Counted from the stretch's first letter, positions 33,301 to 42,444 are shown. The stretch: 64,000 nt of DNA from DASPHG01 sp963849605 (GCA_963849605.1 CAWKHX010000015.1:682001-746000); one strand, 5' to 3'. The notes: generated by a model from the sequence alone, not told the origin. Program-made: numbers and translations.

Positions 33301-34916
33301 GAGAGCGCGCGAAACCGCCGGTGCTCTTCGTGCTCGATCGCGACCGGAACTCGCTCGACGTGCTGCTCTCCGATCTCGCGCGGCGGTACGGCAACGACTT
33401 CGCGGTCGCGGGTGAAACCTCGCCCGATGCGGCTCTTGCCGTGTTGCGAGAGATGGCAGCCGCCAACGAGCCGGTGGCCCTCTTCCTAGTCGATGCCGCC
33501 GTCTCCGACTTCATCGCGCGTGCACACGAATTGCATCCGCTGGCCAAGCGTGTGCTGCTGGTCGATCGCGACTACTCGTCGACGAGCCCGGCGGTGCAGG
33601 CCATGATCCTCGGACACGCCGACCACCACATCGTGCGGCCGTGGCCGGACGCCGAGGTGATGTACCGCGCCATGAGCGAGTACCTCTCCACCTGGATGCG
33701 CGAGCAGGAACCGAGCTTCGAGGAGTTCCGGATCGTCGCCGAGGAGGGCGACACCGGGCTCACGCGACTGCGCGACGTGATGACGCAATTCAGCCTGCCG
33801 TTCGGGGTCTACTCGAGCGAGAGCGAGGAGGGGCGGCGCCTGCTCGACCAGGCCGGGCTCGACTCGACGCACCTCCCGGTGGTGATTCGCTACGACGGCC
33901 ACGTCACCGTCGAGCCGGACCTGTCAGACCTCGCTCGTGCGATCGGCGTCAACATCAAGTGCGACGTCGAGACAGCCGACGTGGCGATCGTCGGCGCCGG
34001 CGCTGCCGGGCTGACCGTGGCGGTCTATGCCGCATCCGACGGGCTCGAGACGGTGCTCCTCGAGCGCTCGATATCGGGCGGACAGGCGGCCGCAAGCCCG
34101 CTGATCAGGAACTACCCCGGGTTTCCCCACGGTGTCGACGGTGGCCTGCTCATGGGGCGAACGTGCGAGCAGGCGTGGCTGATGGGAGCGCAGATCGTCT
34201 TCGCGCAGGAGGTGGTAGGACTGGAGCGGCGCGGTGATGATCGTGTCGTCCATTTGCTCGACGGGACGGAGCTACGCGCGCGCGCGGTCGTGATAGCGAC
34301 CGGAATCGAGTGGCGACGGCTGGGCGTGCCGTCACTCGAGGCGCTCGTCGGCTCCGGTGTGTTCTACGGCGCGGCCTCGACCGAAGCGCGCGCCATGCAG
34401 GGTCAGGACGTATTCATCGTCGGCGCCGGCAACTCGGCCGGGCAGGCGGCGCTGCACCTCGCCAAACACGCTCGCACGGTCACGCTGCTCGTCCGGGGCG
34501 ACAGCCTCGCCAAGTCGATGTCGAGTTACCTCGTGCGCGCCATCGAGGCGACGCCGAACGTCGTCGTTCGCCATCGCACGGAGGTCGTCGACGGCGGCGG
34601 CGAAGGATCGCTCGAGCGCATCACCCTCGCCGATCGCGTGAACGGCACCACCGAGGAGGTGTCCGCGAACGCGCTGTTCGTCGTGATCGGCGGCGACCCG
34701 AAGACACGGTGGCTCCCGGACGAGATCGAGCGCGACGCGCAGGGCTACGTCGTCACGGGTCGGGACCTCGAGACGAGCATGCCCGGTGTGTTCGCCGCGG
34801 GCGATGTCCGGCAGGGTTCGATCAAGCGCGTCGCCTCGGCGGTGGGGGAGGGCGCGACGGTCGTGCGCATGGTGCACGAGTACCTGCGCGAGGTCGATTC
34901 CGAGCTGGCTGTCTAG
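33297..34916 (+). CDS. Fused receiver-like / thioredoxin reductase-like FAD oxidoreductase without CxxC
   Basis: 539 residues. Residues 1-120 are receiver-like (PVLFVLDRDRNSLDVLLSDL, VALFLVDAAVSD), 135-215 look like a Cys-less thioredoxin fold (FGVYSSESEEGRRLLDQAGL), and 225-539 are a thioredoxin reductase with FAD motif VAIVGAGAAGLTVAVYAASD, SGGQAAASPLIRNYPGFPHG, NADPH motif VFIVGAGNSAGQAALHLAKH and GVFAAGDVRQGSIKRVASAV. Where the redox CxxC should be, the sequence reads GVFYGAASTEA, so disulfide reduction is not expected. It is probably an NADPH-using flavoprotein with another acceptor. ATGA-coupled to the MMPL pump. Confidence 0.85.
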   Translation: MRERAKPPVLFVLDRDRNSLDVLLSDLARRYGNDFAVAGETSPDAALAVLREMAAANEPVALFLVDAAVSDFIARAHELHPLAKRVLLVDRDYSSTSPAVQAMILGHADHHIVRPWPDAEVMYRAMSEYLSTWMREQEPSFEEFRIVAEEGDTGLTRLRDVMTQFSLPFGVYSSESEEGRRLLDQAGLDSTHLPVVIRYDGHVTVEPDLSDLARAIGVNIKCDVETADVAIVGAGAAGLTVAVYAASDGLETVLLERSISGGQAAASPLIRNYPGFPHGVDGGLLMGRTCEQAWLMGAQIVFAQEVVGLERRGDDRVVHLLDGTELRARAVVIATGIEWRRLGVPSLEALVGSGVFYGAASTEARAMQGQDVFIVGAGNSAGQAALHLAKHARTVTLLVRGDSLAKSMSSYLVRAIEATPNVVVRHRTEVVDGGGEGSLERITLADRVNGTTEEVSANALFVVIGGDPKTRWLPDEIERDAQGYVVTGRDLETSMPGVFAAGDVRQGSIKRVASAVGEGATVVRMVHEYLREVDSELAV

Positions 34917-34921
34917 AAGCG

Positions 34922-35509
34922 ATGAACGAGCTCGTGCAGGCAGGCCCCGACGGGCGGATGCGGTGCTGGTGGTGCCTCGGCGCGCCGGAATACCTCGCGT
35001 ACCACGACGAGGTGTGGGGGCGGCCGATGCACGGCGAGCGCGAATTGTTCGAGATGCTCACGCTCGAGGCATTTCAGTCGGGCCTGTCGTGGCTCACGAT
35101 CCTGCGCAAGCGGGACGCCTTCAATCGCGCGTTCGATGGCTGGGACGTGGAGCGGATTGCGGCGTACGGCGACGGGGAAGTCGATCGGCTTCTCGGCGAC
35201 ACCGGGATCGTGCGGCATCGCGGAAAGATCGAGGCGACCGTCGCGAATGCGCGGGCGGTGCTCGGCCTGCACAGGGAGAGCGAGACGCTCGACGGGCTCC
35301 TGTGGAGCTTTGCGCCGGATCGCGACAGCCGTTCGACGCCGCGTAGCGGGGACGACCTGCCGGCGGCCACGGACGAGTCGAAGGCGCTGGCGAAGGAACT
35401 CAAACGCCGGGGCTTTCGCTTCGTCGGCCCGACGACCGCCTATTCGCTGATGCAGGCAGCCGGGCTCGTCGACGACCATCTCGCGGGTTGCGAGTTCCGC
35501 GTCGGCTAG
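34922..35509 (+). CDS. tag: DNA-3-methyladenine glycosylase I
   Basis: 195 residues. The Tag signature is complete: MRCWWCLGAPEYLAYHDEVW at the start (zinc Cys and His), EMLTLEAFQSGLSWLTILRK with the catalytic Glu, and the C-terminal zinc His and Cys in VDDHLAGCEF. The enzyme removes 3-methyladenine from alkylated DNA. ATG at 34922 follows the previous stop by 5 bases. Its end overlaps the convergent MarR-GNAT gene by 4 bases. Confidence 0.94.
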   Translation: MNELVQAGPDGRMRCWWCLGAPEYLAYHDEVWGRPMHGERELFEMLTLEAFQSGLSWLTILRKRDAFNRAFDGWDVERIAAYGDGEVDRLLGDTGIVRHRGKIEATVANARAVLGLHRESETLDGLLWSFAPDRDSRSTPRSGDDLPAATDESKALAKELKRRGFRFVGPTTAYSLMQAAGLVDDHLAGCEFRVG

Positions 35510-36393
35510 TTCCCGAGCTTCTTCTCGAACCAGTGGTCCGCGAACGGCTCGTCGTTGAACGCCGCGACCTCGACCCAGCCCGCCGAGCGGTAGAGGGCGA
35601 GCGCCTCGGCCAGGGCGGCGCTCGTTTCGATGTGCGCGACGCGCGCCCCGCCCGCTAGCGCGGCAGCCTCCAGGTGCTCGAGCAGGCGGCGGCCGAGGCC
35701 GAGGCCGCGTGCCGACGGCGCGATCCACATGCGCTTGATGTCCGTGGTGCGGCCGGGGTGATGCTTGACGGCGCCGCACCCGACCGGCTCGCCGTGCAGG
35801 TACGCAACGAAGAACTCGCCCGACGGCGGCCGGACCTCGTGGGGCAGCGCGGTTGCGCCCACGGACGGGTCGAAGGCGCGGTCCGCACGCCGGTTGAGCT
35901 CGCTGACGTACTCGGCGAGGCAGTAGCGGGCGTGCGGGTGTTCCGGATCCACCGACAGGATCTCGACGCCTGCGGCCGTCAGGAGGCGCGCGACGTCGCG
36001 CATCGCGGCGACGAGCTGTTCCTGCTGCGGCTCGGTGAGCGGCGCCAGCAGCGAGCGCGCGTGCTCGTCGGCGCGCTTGTCGAGAGCGGCGAGCGCGCGC
36101 CGGCCGGCGGCGGTGAGGCGCGCGACGCGGATTCGGCGGTCGGTCGTGCTCGGCGTGAGCTCGATCAACCCGCTCGCCTCGAGCGCGCGCAGCATCCGGC
36201 TCGTGTAGCCCGAGTCGAGGCCGAGGCGGGCGCGCAAGAGGCGCACCTCGCAGCCCTCGCGCCCGATCTCCCAGAGGACGCGCGACTCGCCCAGCGGGCG
36301 GTGGAGGCCGAGGAAGTTGTCGCTGAGCGCCCCGAGGCGCTCGGTCACCGTGCGGTTGAAGTGGCGAACCTCGTCGACCGCCGTCGCGGACAT
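35506..36393 (-). CDS. MarR regulator fused to GNAT N-acetyltransferase
   Basis: 295 residues. Residues 5-145 are a MarR winged helix (VLWEIGREGCEVRLLRARLG, SGYTSRMLRALEASGLIELT, DRRIRVARLTAAGRRAL). Residues 150-295 are a GNAT domain with the acetyl-CoA loop RGLGLGRRLLEHLEAAAL and IETSAALAEALALYRSAGWV. The fusion is a known actinobacterial and proteobacterial architecture in which acetylation may serve detoxification. A 24-base perfect palindrome at its start codon points to autorepression. Confidence 0.92.
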   Translation of the reverse strand: MSATAVDEVRHFNRTVTERLGALSDNFLGLHRPLGESRVLWEIGREGCEVRLLRARLGLDSGYTSRMLRALEASGLIELTPSTTDRRIRVARLTAAGRRALAALDKRADEHARSLLAPLTEPQQEQLVAAMRDVARLLTAAGVEILSVDPEHPHARYCLAEYVSELNRRADRAFDPSVGATALPHEVRPPSGEFFVAYLHGEPVGCGAVKHHPGRTTDIKRMWIAPSARGLGLGRRLLEHLEAAALAGGARVAHIETSAALAEALALYRSAGWVEVAAFNDEPFADHWFEKKLGN

Positions 36394-36415
36394 TCTCTGA
36401 CCTTAGTCAGAGAAT
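36392..36415. promoter_or_regulatory. Perfect palindrome at the MarR-GNAT start, probable operator
   Basis: Arm ATTCTCTGAC (36392-36401) is perfectly complementary to 36406-36415 with CTTA between. The last two bases of the start triplet are part of the arm, so a bound MarR dimer would block translation start or transcription of its own gene. Confidence 0.7.
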
Positions 36416-36481
36416 CACGAGAGGTCAAGACGGTGACAGCTGGTTAACACCGCGGGCTGCGGCGAGCTGGACACTGCAGCT

Positions 36482-37417
36482 GTGGCAGGGGCACGACGAC
36501 GCTTGCTTCGCGGCGGCGTCACATCCGTCTTGGTGGGTCTCTTGTGCGCCGTAGGTGCACAGGCGAACCCGGTGTTGAACATCGCCCATCGCGGCGCGTC
36601 GGGCTCCGCACCCGAGCACACGATCGCCGCCTACGACCTGGCGCTGCGGCTCGGCGCCGACTACATCGAGCAGGACCTCCAGCTCACGAAGGACGGCGTG
36701 CTCGTCGTGCTCCACGACACCACGCTCGACCGGACCGCGCGCGGCCCCGCCGAGAACTGCACCGGCGCCGTCTCGGACAAGACGCTCGCGCAGATCAAGA
36801 CCTGCGACGTGGGGAGCTGGTTCAACGAGGCGTATCCCGACGCGGCACGGAAGGAGTACGTCGGCCTGCGCATACCGACGCTCGAGGAGGTCTTCAGGCG
36901 CTACCGCCGGCGGGTGAACTACTACATCGAGACGAAGAGCCCGGAGAGCTCGGACCGGATGGAGGAGCGGCTGCTCGACCTGATGGACCGCTACGGGCTG
37001 AGGAAGCCCGCGGCCGAGCGCTGGCAGGTGCTGATCCAGTCGTTCAGCCCGCCGAGCCTGGTCAAGATGCACCAGCTCGATCCGTCGCTGCCCTTGATCC
37101 AGCTTCTCTACGGCGGGCCGAGCGTGGTCAACCAGGCCGCCCTGCCCGCGATCGCCGACTACGCCGTCGGCATCGGCCCCGCCTACGGGAGCGTGGACGC
37201 TGCCCTGGCCGAGGCCGCGCACGAGCGCTGCCTCGCGGTGCACCCGTACACGGTCAATGCGGAGAGCGACATGTCTGCGCTGATCGACGCTGGGGTCGAC
37301 GGGATGTTCACCAACTTCAGCGGCCAGCTCGACCAGCTGCTTGGCCGCTCTGCGGCCAAGGGACGGCGCGGCGCCGAGCTCGCGGCCGCCGCCTGGCGTA
37401 GCTGCTCAGCCTCGTAG
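36482..37417 (+). CDS. Secreted glycerophosphodiester phosphodiesterase
   Basis: 311 residues with a signal peptide (VTSVLVGLLCAVGAQA). The GDPD signature is LNIAHRGASGSAPEHTIAAY (catalytic His and Glu), then GADYIEQDLQLTKDGVLVVL with metal Glu/Asp and the second His in HDTTLDRT, and IETKSPES. It hydrolyses glycerophosphodiesters from lipid turnover to glycerol-3-phosphate. GTG start at 36482. Its 3' end overlaps a convergent small ORF by 12 bases. Confidence 0.92.
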   Translation: MAGARRRLLRGGVTSVLVGLLCAVGAQANPVLNIAHRGASGSAPEHTIAAYDLALRLGADYIEQDLQLTKDGVLVVLHDTTLDRTARGPAENCTGAVSDKTLAQIKTCDVGSWFNEAYPDAARKEYVGLRIPTLEEVFRRYRRRVNYYIETKSPESSDRMEERLLDLMDRYGLRKPAAERWQVLIQSFSPPSLVKMHQLDPSLPLIQLLYGGPSVVNQAALPAIADYAVGIGPAYGSVDAALAEAAHERCLAVHPYTVNAESDMSALIDAGVDGMFTNFSGQLDQLLGRSAAKGRRGAELAAAAWRSCSAS

Positions 37418-37540
37418 CCAGCCGAGCACGCCTCCGAGGACGAGTCCGACCTCGGGTGCGAGCGGCACGTCGGTTGTCACCGCGACGACGATGCCAAGGG
37501 CGAAGCCGACCGCCGCGCCGATCGCGATTGCAGCGCCCAA
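37406..37540 (-). CDS. Small Gly/Ala-rich membrane protein (44 residues)
   Basis: TTG at 37540, one base after the MMPL stop, opens AAIAIGAAVGFALGIVVAVT, then a short loop and VGLVLGGVLGWLRG before a TGA. Two glycine-zipper helices are predicted. Similar alternating GxAxG miniproteins are common in Thermoleophilia. The start codon is uncertain; position behind the MMPL gene suggests co-expression. Confidence 0.45.
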   Translation of the reverse strand: MGAAIAIGAAVGFALGIVVAVTTDVPLAPEVGLVLGGVLGWLRG

Positions 37541-37541
37541 G

Positions 37542-39815
37542 CTAGACCGCTGCCGGCTGCGGCTTGTGCTCGCGCGTCACTGGCGGAACAACCAGCGGCT
37601 CGCCGACGTCGGGCTCCGGGCTGACGACCGGGAGCCACTCAAGCCACTTCGGCAGATACCAGTTCCAATCGCCCAGCAGCTTCATGCTCGCCGGTAGCAG
37701 GATGCCGCGGATGATCGTCGCGTCGATCAGAACCGCGACCGCCAGGCCGACTCCCATCTGCTTGAAGTCGAGCAGCGTGAGGGTCGCGAAGATCGCGAAC
37801 ACGGCGACCATCACGACGGCGGCGCTTGTGACCACGCCGGCCGTCTTCTTGATCGCCGACGAAACGGCCTCTTCCGTGGTCATGCCCCTGTCGTAGGCCT
37901 CCCGGACTCGCGTGAGGATGAACACGTGGTAGTCCATCGACAGCCCGAACAGGACCACGAACAGGAACAGCGGCAGCCACGGCGTGATCGCGTCGCTGGA
38001 GGTGAAGTTGAGCAGGCCCTCGGCCCAGTGGTTCTGGAAGACGAGCACGAGCACGCCGTACGCGGCGCCCACCGAGAGCAGGTTCAACAGGATCGCCTTG
38101 ATCGGGATCACGATCGAGCGGAACGTCACCAGCAGCAGCAGGAATGCGGCGCCGAGGACGAACCCGAACACGTACGGCAGGCGCGACTTCATGTTGTCGT
38201 TGAAGTCGACCGTCTCCGCCGCGCTGCCCGTGACGTCGGCCTGAACCCCGTCCAAGCCGCCGAACGCCGCCGGGACCAGGTTGTCGCGCAGCTCGTTCAT
38301 AGCGCGGACGGACGAGTCCTCGATGCCGTCGCCGACGGTCGGCACGTCGACCGTCATGACGGTCAGATCGGGGCTGACATCGGTCTCGAGCTCGCCTTTG
38401 AACAGCTCCGTGTTCTTCGCCGTCTCGCTACCCAGCTGCTCGACGGCGGCATTGATCGGCGCGGCGGAGACGTCGTCCGCCACGATCACCACCTGGGCAG
38501 CCGAGTTCTCCGACGGGAAGGCGTCCTGGACCCGGTTGAACGTCTGAACCACGGCGAGGTCCTGCGGGAGCGTGTCCGTGCCGCCCTCGGCGGTGTGCAG
38601 CTGGAGGGCGGGTATCGCCAGCGCGACGAGCAGCCCGCCGGCGAGCACAAGTGACAGCACAGGACGCCGAAGGACGCGATCGACGATGCGCGACCAGATG
38701 CTCAGCTTCGCGGTGCGGGCCTTGATCCGACCGAGGAACGGCACGCGTCCCCTCTCGATCCTGTCGCCCAGCTTTGACAGGACAGCCGGCAGAACGGTCA
38801 GCGAGCCGATCATCGCGACCCCCACCACCACGATCGTCCCCGTCGCGAACGACGTGAAGTCGGGATCGTTTCCGAGGTACATGCCGCCCATCGCGAACAT
38901 CACGGTCAAGCCCGAGATCAGCACCGCGCGACCTGAGGTGGCAGCGGCCGCCTCGAGTGCAGCCTCGGGCCCGCGTCCGGCGGCTCGCTCCTCGCGTTCG
39001 CGCCGGATGTAGAACAGGCAATAGTCGACCCCGACGGCAAGTCCGATCAACAGGATCACCGAGTTGATCGACTCCGAGACGGGGGAGATCTGGCTGATCG
39101 GACCGATCAGCCCCAGCGTCGCGGCGACCGCCGTCAGCGCCAGTAGCAGGGGGATACCCGCAGCGACGAGCGTGCCGAATGCGATCGCCAGGATGATCAG
39201 CGTGATCGGCAGCGAGGTGACTTCCGCCTTCTGGAAGTCCTTGTTGAGCACCTCTTCCTTGAACTCCTTCTCGATGCTCGCGCTGCCGAACGCGTCGATC
39301 ACGAAGTCGGGGTGCGCCTTGGCGGCCGCGTCGATCGCAGCAATCGGAGCGTCGATCCGGTCCGACGTCTCGTCCGCGTCGCCTGGAACGTCGTAGTCGA
39401 TGAGGACGGAGTGCTTGTCAGGCGAGACCCCGTTCGCGTTTCCATACGGGCCGACGACGTTCTTCACGTTGTCGACGTCGCCCAGGTGGCCCTGGACGTC
39501 GGAGACGACTGCCCGGAACTCGGGGGCGTCGGCCTTGAGCGTCGCGCTCTGGACCAGGACCTCTTCGTCGGCCTTCTTCGGGAAGGCGTCATAGACCGTC
39601 TCGTCCGCCTTGCCGGACTCGCCGACCCCGGCCTCTTGTTCGACCAGCGTCTTCGTAGGCGCTCCGCCCATGCCGATTACGAGTGCGAGCACCACGAAGG
39701 CGAGCCAGCCGAACACCGCCTTCTTGCGGTGCTGGGCGCTCCAGCGCCCCATACGGGCGGCGAGGTTCTGGGCACGCACAGGCGGTGCCCCATTTCCGGA
39801 TGCGCGAGTGCTCAC
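37542..39815 (-). CDS. MMPL/RND family exporter
   Basis: 757 residues, about 12 membrane helices. Relay motifs are LLIGLAVGVDYCLFYIRRER and LFGLSMDYHVFILTRVREAY, and the N-terminus KKAVFGWLAFVVLALVIGMG is typical. It is only distantly like the pump at 31195, with longer loops and a cytoplasmic tail. GTG start at 39815. No dedicated regulator is adjacent. Likely exports lipids or hydrophobic compounds. Confidence 0.92.
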   Translation of the reverse strand: MSTRASGNGAPPVRAQNLAARMGRWSAQHRKKAVFGWLAFVVLALVIGMGGAPTKTLVEQEAGVGESGKADETVYDAFPKKADEEVLVQSATLKADAPEFRAVVSDVQGHLGDVDNVKNVVGPYGNANGVSPDKHSVLIDYDVPGDADETSDRIDAPIAAIDAAAKAHPDFVIDAFGSASIEKEFKEEVLNKDFQKAEVTSLPITLIILAIAFGTLVAAGIPLLLALTAVAATLGLIGPISQISPVSESINSVILLIGLAVGVDYCLFYIRREREERAAGRGPEAALEAAAATSGRAVLISGLTVMFAMGGMYLGNDPDFTSFATGTIVVVGVAMIGSLTVLPAVLSKLGDRIERGRVPFLGRIKARTAKLSIWSRIVDRVLRRPVLSLVLAGGLLVALAIPALQLHTAEGGTDTLPQDLAVVQTFNRVQDAFPSENSAAQVVIVADDVSAAPINAAVEQLGSETAKNTELFKGELETDVSPDLTVMTVDVPTVGDGIEDSSVRAMNELRDNLVPAAFGGLDGVQADVTGSAAETVDFNDNMKSRLPYVFGFVLGAAFLLLLVTFRSIVIPIKAILLNLLSVGAAYGVLVLVFQNHWAEGLLNFTSSDAITPWLPLFLFVVLFGLSMDYHVFILTRVREAYDRGMTTEEAVSSAIKKTAGVVTSAAVVMVAVFAIFATLTLLDFKQMGVGLAVAVLIDATIIRGILLPASMKLLGDWNWYLPKWLEWLPVVSPEPDVGEPLVVPPVTREHKPQPAAV

Positions 39816-39896
39816 GGCGAGTCCGATCCTTCGGGGCAGTACAACCCACCGTACACCCGCGGCTACCCCAGGTCTATGAACGGGTGCCCTGAACGG

Positions 39897-40862
39897 CTAG
39901 GGCAAGCAGATGCTGGTGACGCAGACGCTCGGTTCCGGCTCGTAGCTCACGCTGACCGGCGGCTCGGCCTCCGGGGGCTCGTGCCCGCCGTGGCCGTGGC
40001 CGTGATCGTGATCCCCGTCGTGCTTCCGGTGCTTGCCGCCCTGATGACGATCCTCGCCGTGCTGGTCCGAGCGATGCGTCGGGTGATCTCGGGGCGTGCC
40101 CGCTGCGCCGTGCTCATGAGTCGCGCCGAGCGGCGCGCTCGCGAGGAGGGTGTGATGGCCGCCGGTCGCGTTGGCCGCGTGTGTGTGGTCAGCAGTGTTC
40201 GCGTCGTGCGTGCGCTCGCCGTGCTCCGCGCCGCCGTGTTCTCCGTCGCCGTGAGCGGCCGCCGAGTCGCCGTGCGCAGCCGTGTCCGATCCGTCGTGCG
40301 CGTCGTGGATGCCCAGGGCGACCGCCTGTGCGTGCGAATGGTGCGTGCCTCCGCCCAGCAGGAGCGCCGGTACCAGCAGCATCGCGCACGTGGTGCCCAC
40401 GGCCGCGCGCAGCTGGCCGCCGAGACGGCGTGACGGAAGCGAGACCCGGGCGAGGTCCGGGCTGAGCAGCAGCAGCAGCATCGGAATGCTCGCGACCTCG
40501 AGCAGCTTCGTGATCCCGTCCTTGAAGCCGACGGGCTCGAGATGACCGCCTTCGATGAATGGCAGGCCGGCGGTGCGCGACAGCACCCAGAGGCCGATCG
40601 AGCTGAGCGTCATCGCGACTGCGGCGGCGATGATCAGCCGGGACGGCGGACGCCGCAGCAGAAGCGCGCCGAGCGCGATCTGGAGCACCGCGACCAGCAG
40701 GAAGCCGGTGAACATCACGGGCAGCTCGGTGTGGTCGCCCGCGGCGGAGATGTGGATCACGCCGGCGCCGATCGACAGGATCGCGGCGACCTCGCCCACG
40801 AGCCGGACCGCATCGCTCGAGTCGGGCCCGTACGAGCGCTTATTCCCCTGTCTCGACAGCAC
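39897..40862 (-). CDS. Membrane protein with His-rich tail, possible metal handling
   Basis: 321 residues. Residues 15-160 hold about four or five membrane helices (LVGEVAAILSIGAGVIHISA, FTGFLLVAVLQIALGALLL, MLLLLLSPDLARV). After VPALLLGGGTHHSHAQAVAL comes about 130 residues in which His is the most frequent residue (HGDGEHGGAEHGERTHDA, HDGDHDHGHGHGGH). The tail could bind Zn, Ni, Co or Cu. The GTG at 40862 has GGGGGAAGA just before it and is preferred to the longer ORF. No named family is assigned. Confidence 0.7.
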   Translation of the reverse strand: MLSRQGNKRSYGPDSSDAVRLVGEVAAILSIGAGVIHISAAGDHTELPVMFTGFLLVAVLQIALGALLLRRPPSRLIIAAAVAMTLSSIGLWVLSRTAGLPFIEGGHLEPVGFKDGITKLLEVASIPMLLLLLSPDLARVSLPSRRLGGQLRAAVGTTCAMLLVPALLLGGGTHHSHAQAVALGIHDAHDGSDTAAHGDSAAAHGDGEHGGAEHGERTHDANTADHTHAANATGGHHTLLASAPLGATHEHGAAGTPRDHPTHRSDQHGEDRHQGGKHRKHDGDHDHGHGHGGHEPPEAEPPVSVSYEPEPSVCVTSICLP

Positions 40863-40944
40863 TCTTCCCCCCGCGAGTTGCGCCGGATGGAGGCTAGCGC
40901 AGCATGTGCGCCGCCGCGCCAAGCGCTTAGTCTTCGCGCCGACC

Positions 40945-41670
40945 TTGCTCCACCGTCGCCTCTCTCTCGCGGCCGGCATCCTCGTGCTGGCCGCCGCGGC
41001 CGCGCTCTCGCTCGCGCTCGGCCCCTCCGCGACGGTCTCGGCCGCCCCGAACGCGCGCTGGTGCCCGCTTCCGGAGGGCGCGCCGCGCTGGGCGCGTTCG
41101 CTGCGGATGACGGTCCTCGTCGACTCGGTCCTGCTGAGCGGCAAGCCGTCCATCAAGAGCGCCCATCGCTGCTACCGGATCGGCTGGCGCGGCCGCCCGG
41201 CGTGGATGATCAAGCAGGCCGCCGCCGAGCTCGGGTCGGCCAGTCACGTCGCCCCGCTCGTCGTGATCGGCATTGGCTACAACTCGCTCTTCCAGCGTCA
41301 CCGGCGCCGCTACGACTACTGGGCGCGGCGCTGGGACCGCGAGGCCGCATGGCTGCTGCGTGTTCTGCGCCGGAAGGGGGCGAAGCAGTTCGTGTGGGTG
41401 ATGCTCCGCGAGCCGACTCCGGCGACGGTGCCGCGTTACGCCGTGAGCGAGCTCAGCTACTACTCGTGGTACTTCCCGTACGTCAACGAGCGCCTTCGGC
41501 GGCTCGACCGCCGGCGCGACGACGTGGTGCTGGCGAACTGGGCAAAGGTCGGCGACCGCCCGGGAATCACCTACGACTCGATCCACCTCAACTCGCGTGG
41601 CGGCCCGCTGATGGCACGTCTGATCAAGCGGACCATCAACCGCGAGATCGTCCGCCGGTCGGCCGGCTGA
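40945..41670 (+). CDS. Secreted SGNH-type hydrolase
   Basis: About 241 residues with a signal peptide (SLAAGILVLAAAAALSLALG). SGNH blocks are present: nucleophile in MTVLVDSVLLSGKPS (DSV in place of GDSL), LVVIGIGYNSLFQRH as block III and TYDSIHLNSRGGPLMARLI with the Asp-x-x-His pair. Similar proteins act as acyl-esterases on cell-wall glycans. The TTG at 40945 is chosen to place the signal peptide; no ATG or GTG fits. Divergent from the His-rich membrane protein. Confidence 0.72.
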   Translation: MLHRRLSLAAGILVLAAAAALSLALGPSATVSAAPNARWCPLPEGAPRWARSLRMTVLVDSVLLSGKPSIKSAHRCYRIGWRGRPAWMIKQAAAELGSASHVAPLVVIGIGYNSLFQRHRRRYDYWARRWDREAAWLLRVLRRKGAKQFVWVMLREPTPATVPRYAVSELSYYSWYFPYVNERLRRLDRRRDDVVLANWAKVGDRPGITYDSIHLNSRGGPLMARLIKRTINREIVRRSAG

Positions 41671-42444
41671 TCAGGCCGGGGCGTCGCCCTTCGTCGTCGG
41701 CGCGGGCGCGGTGGCCGACCCGCGCCGTATGAGTGGAGGCGCGAGCATTCGCAGCGCTGCGATCACCCAGTACGGCCGCGGCACGTAGCGCTCGGCCTTG
41801 CCGCCGGGCCCGACCTGCACGATCGCGTCGGCGACCTTCTCCGGCGACGAGACGATCCGGCGCGTCAGTCGCTTCTCCATCAGCTCGCGCTGCGGGAAGC
41901 CCTCGGTTGTCACGAAGCCCGGAAGCACCATGCCGACGTGGACGCCGTTCGGCTTCTCCTCCGCATGGAGGCCGTCGTTCCAGCCGATCAGCGCGAACTT
42001 GCTCGCCGAGTAGGCGATGGAGCGGGCGCGCGAGATGCGTCCCGCGACGCTCGCGACGTTCACGATCGAGGACGGTGCGGAGCGGCGCAGCAGCGGCAGC
42101 AGCGCGTGCGTGAGCCGCAGGGTCGCGTCGAAGTTCAGGTCCATGTGCTTGTGGACGCCCTCCCAACCCATGTCCGCGAACGAGCCGCGCCACGCCGCGC
42201 CGGCGTTGTTCACGAGCAGATCGAGCCGGCCGTGCTCGGACTCGACCGCGTCCTTCACCCGTGCCGGCGCGTCCGCGTCCGTGAGGTCGACCGCCACCAC
42301 GGTCGCGCCGCCGAGCTCGTCGGCCAGCGCGCGCAGCCGGTCCTCGCGCCGCGCGACGAGCACCAGGTCGGCGCCATCGCGGGCGAGCCGGCGTGCGGTT
42401 GCCTCACCGATGCCGCTCGAAGCGCCTGTGACGACCGCGACCAC
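41671..42444 (-). CDS. Short-chain dehydrogenase/reductase
   Basis: 257 residues. Classical SDR: cofactor motif AVVTGASSGIGEATARRLAR, LLVNNAGAAWRGSF, catalytic Ser in VNVASVAGRIS and Tyr-Lys in IAYSASKFALIGW. The C-terminal region is hydrophobic (YWVIAALRMLAPPLIRRG). Substrate unknown. Last gene of the minus-strand run that starts at 49386; its stop abuts the convergent SGNH gene exactly. Confidence 0.92.
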   Translation of the reverse strand: MVAVVTGASSGIGEATARRLARDGADLVLVARREDRLRALADELGGATVVAVDLTDADAPARVKDAVESEHGRLDLLVNNAGAAWRGSFADMGWEGVHKHMDLNFDATLRLTHALLPLLRRSAPSSIVNVASVAGRISRARSIAYSASKFALIGWNDGLHAEEKPNGVHVGMVLPGFVTTEGFPQRELMEKRLTRRIVSSPEKVADAIVQVGPGGKAERYVPRPYWVIAALRMLAPPLIRRGSATAPAPTTKGDAPA

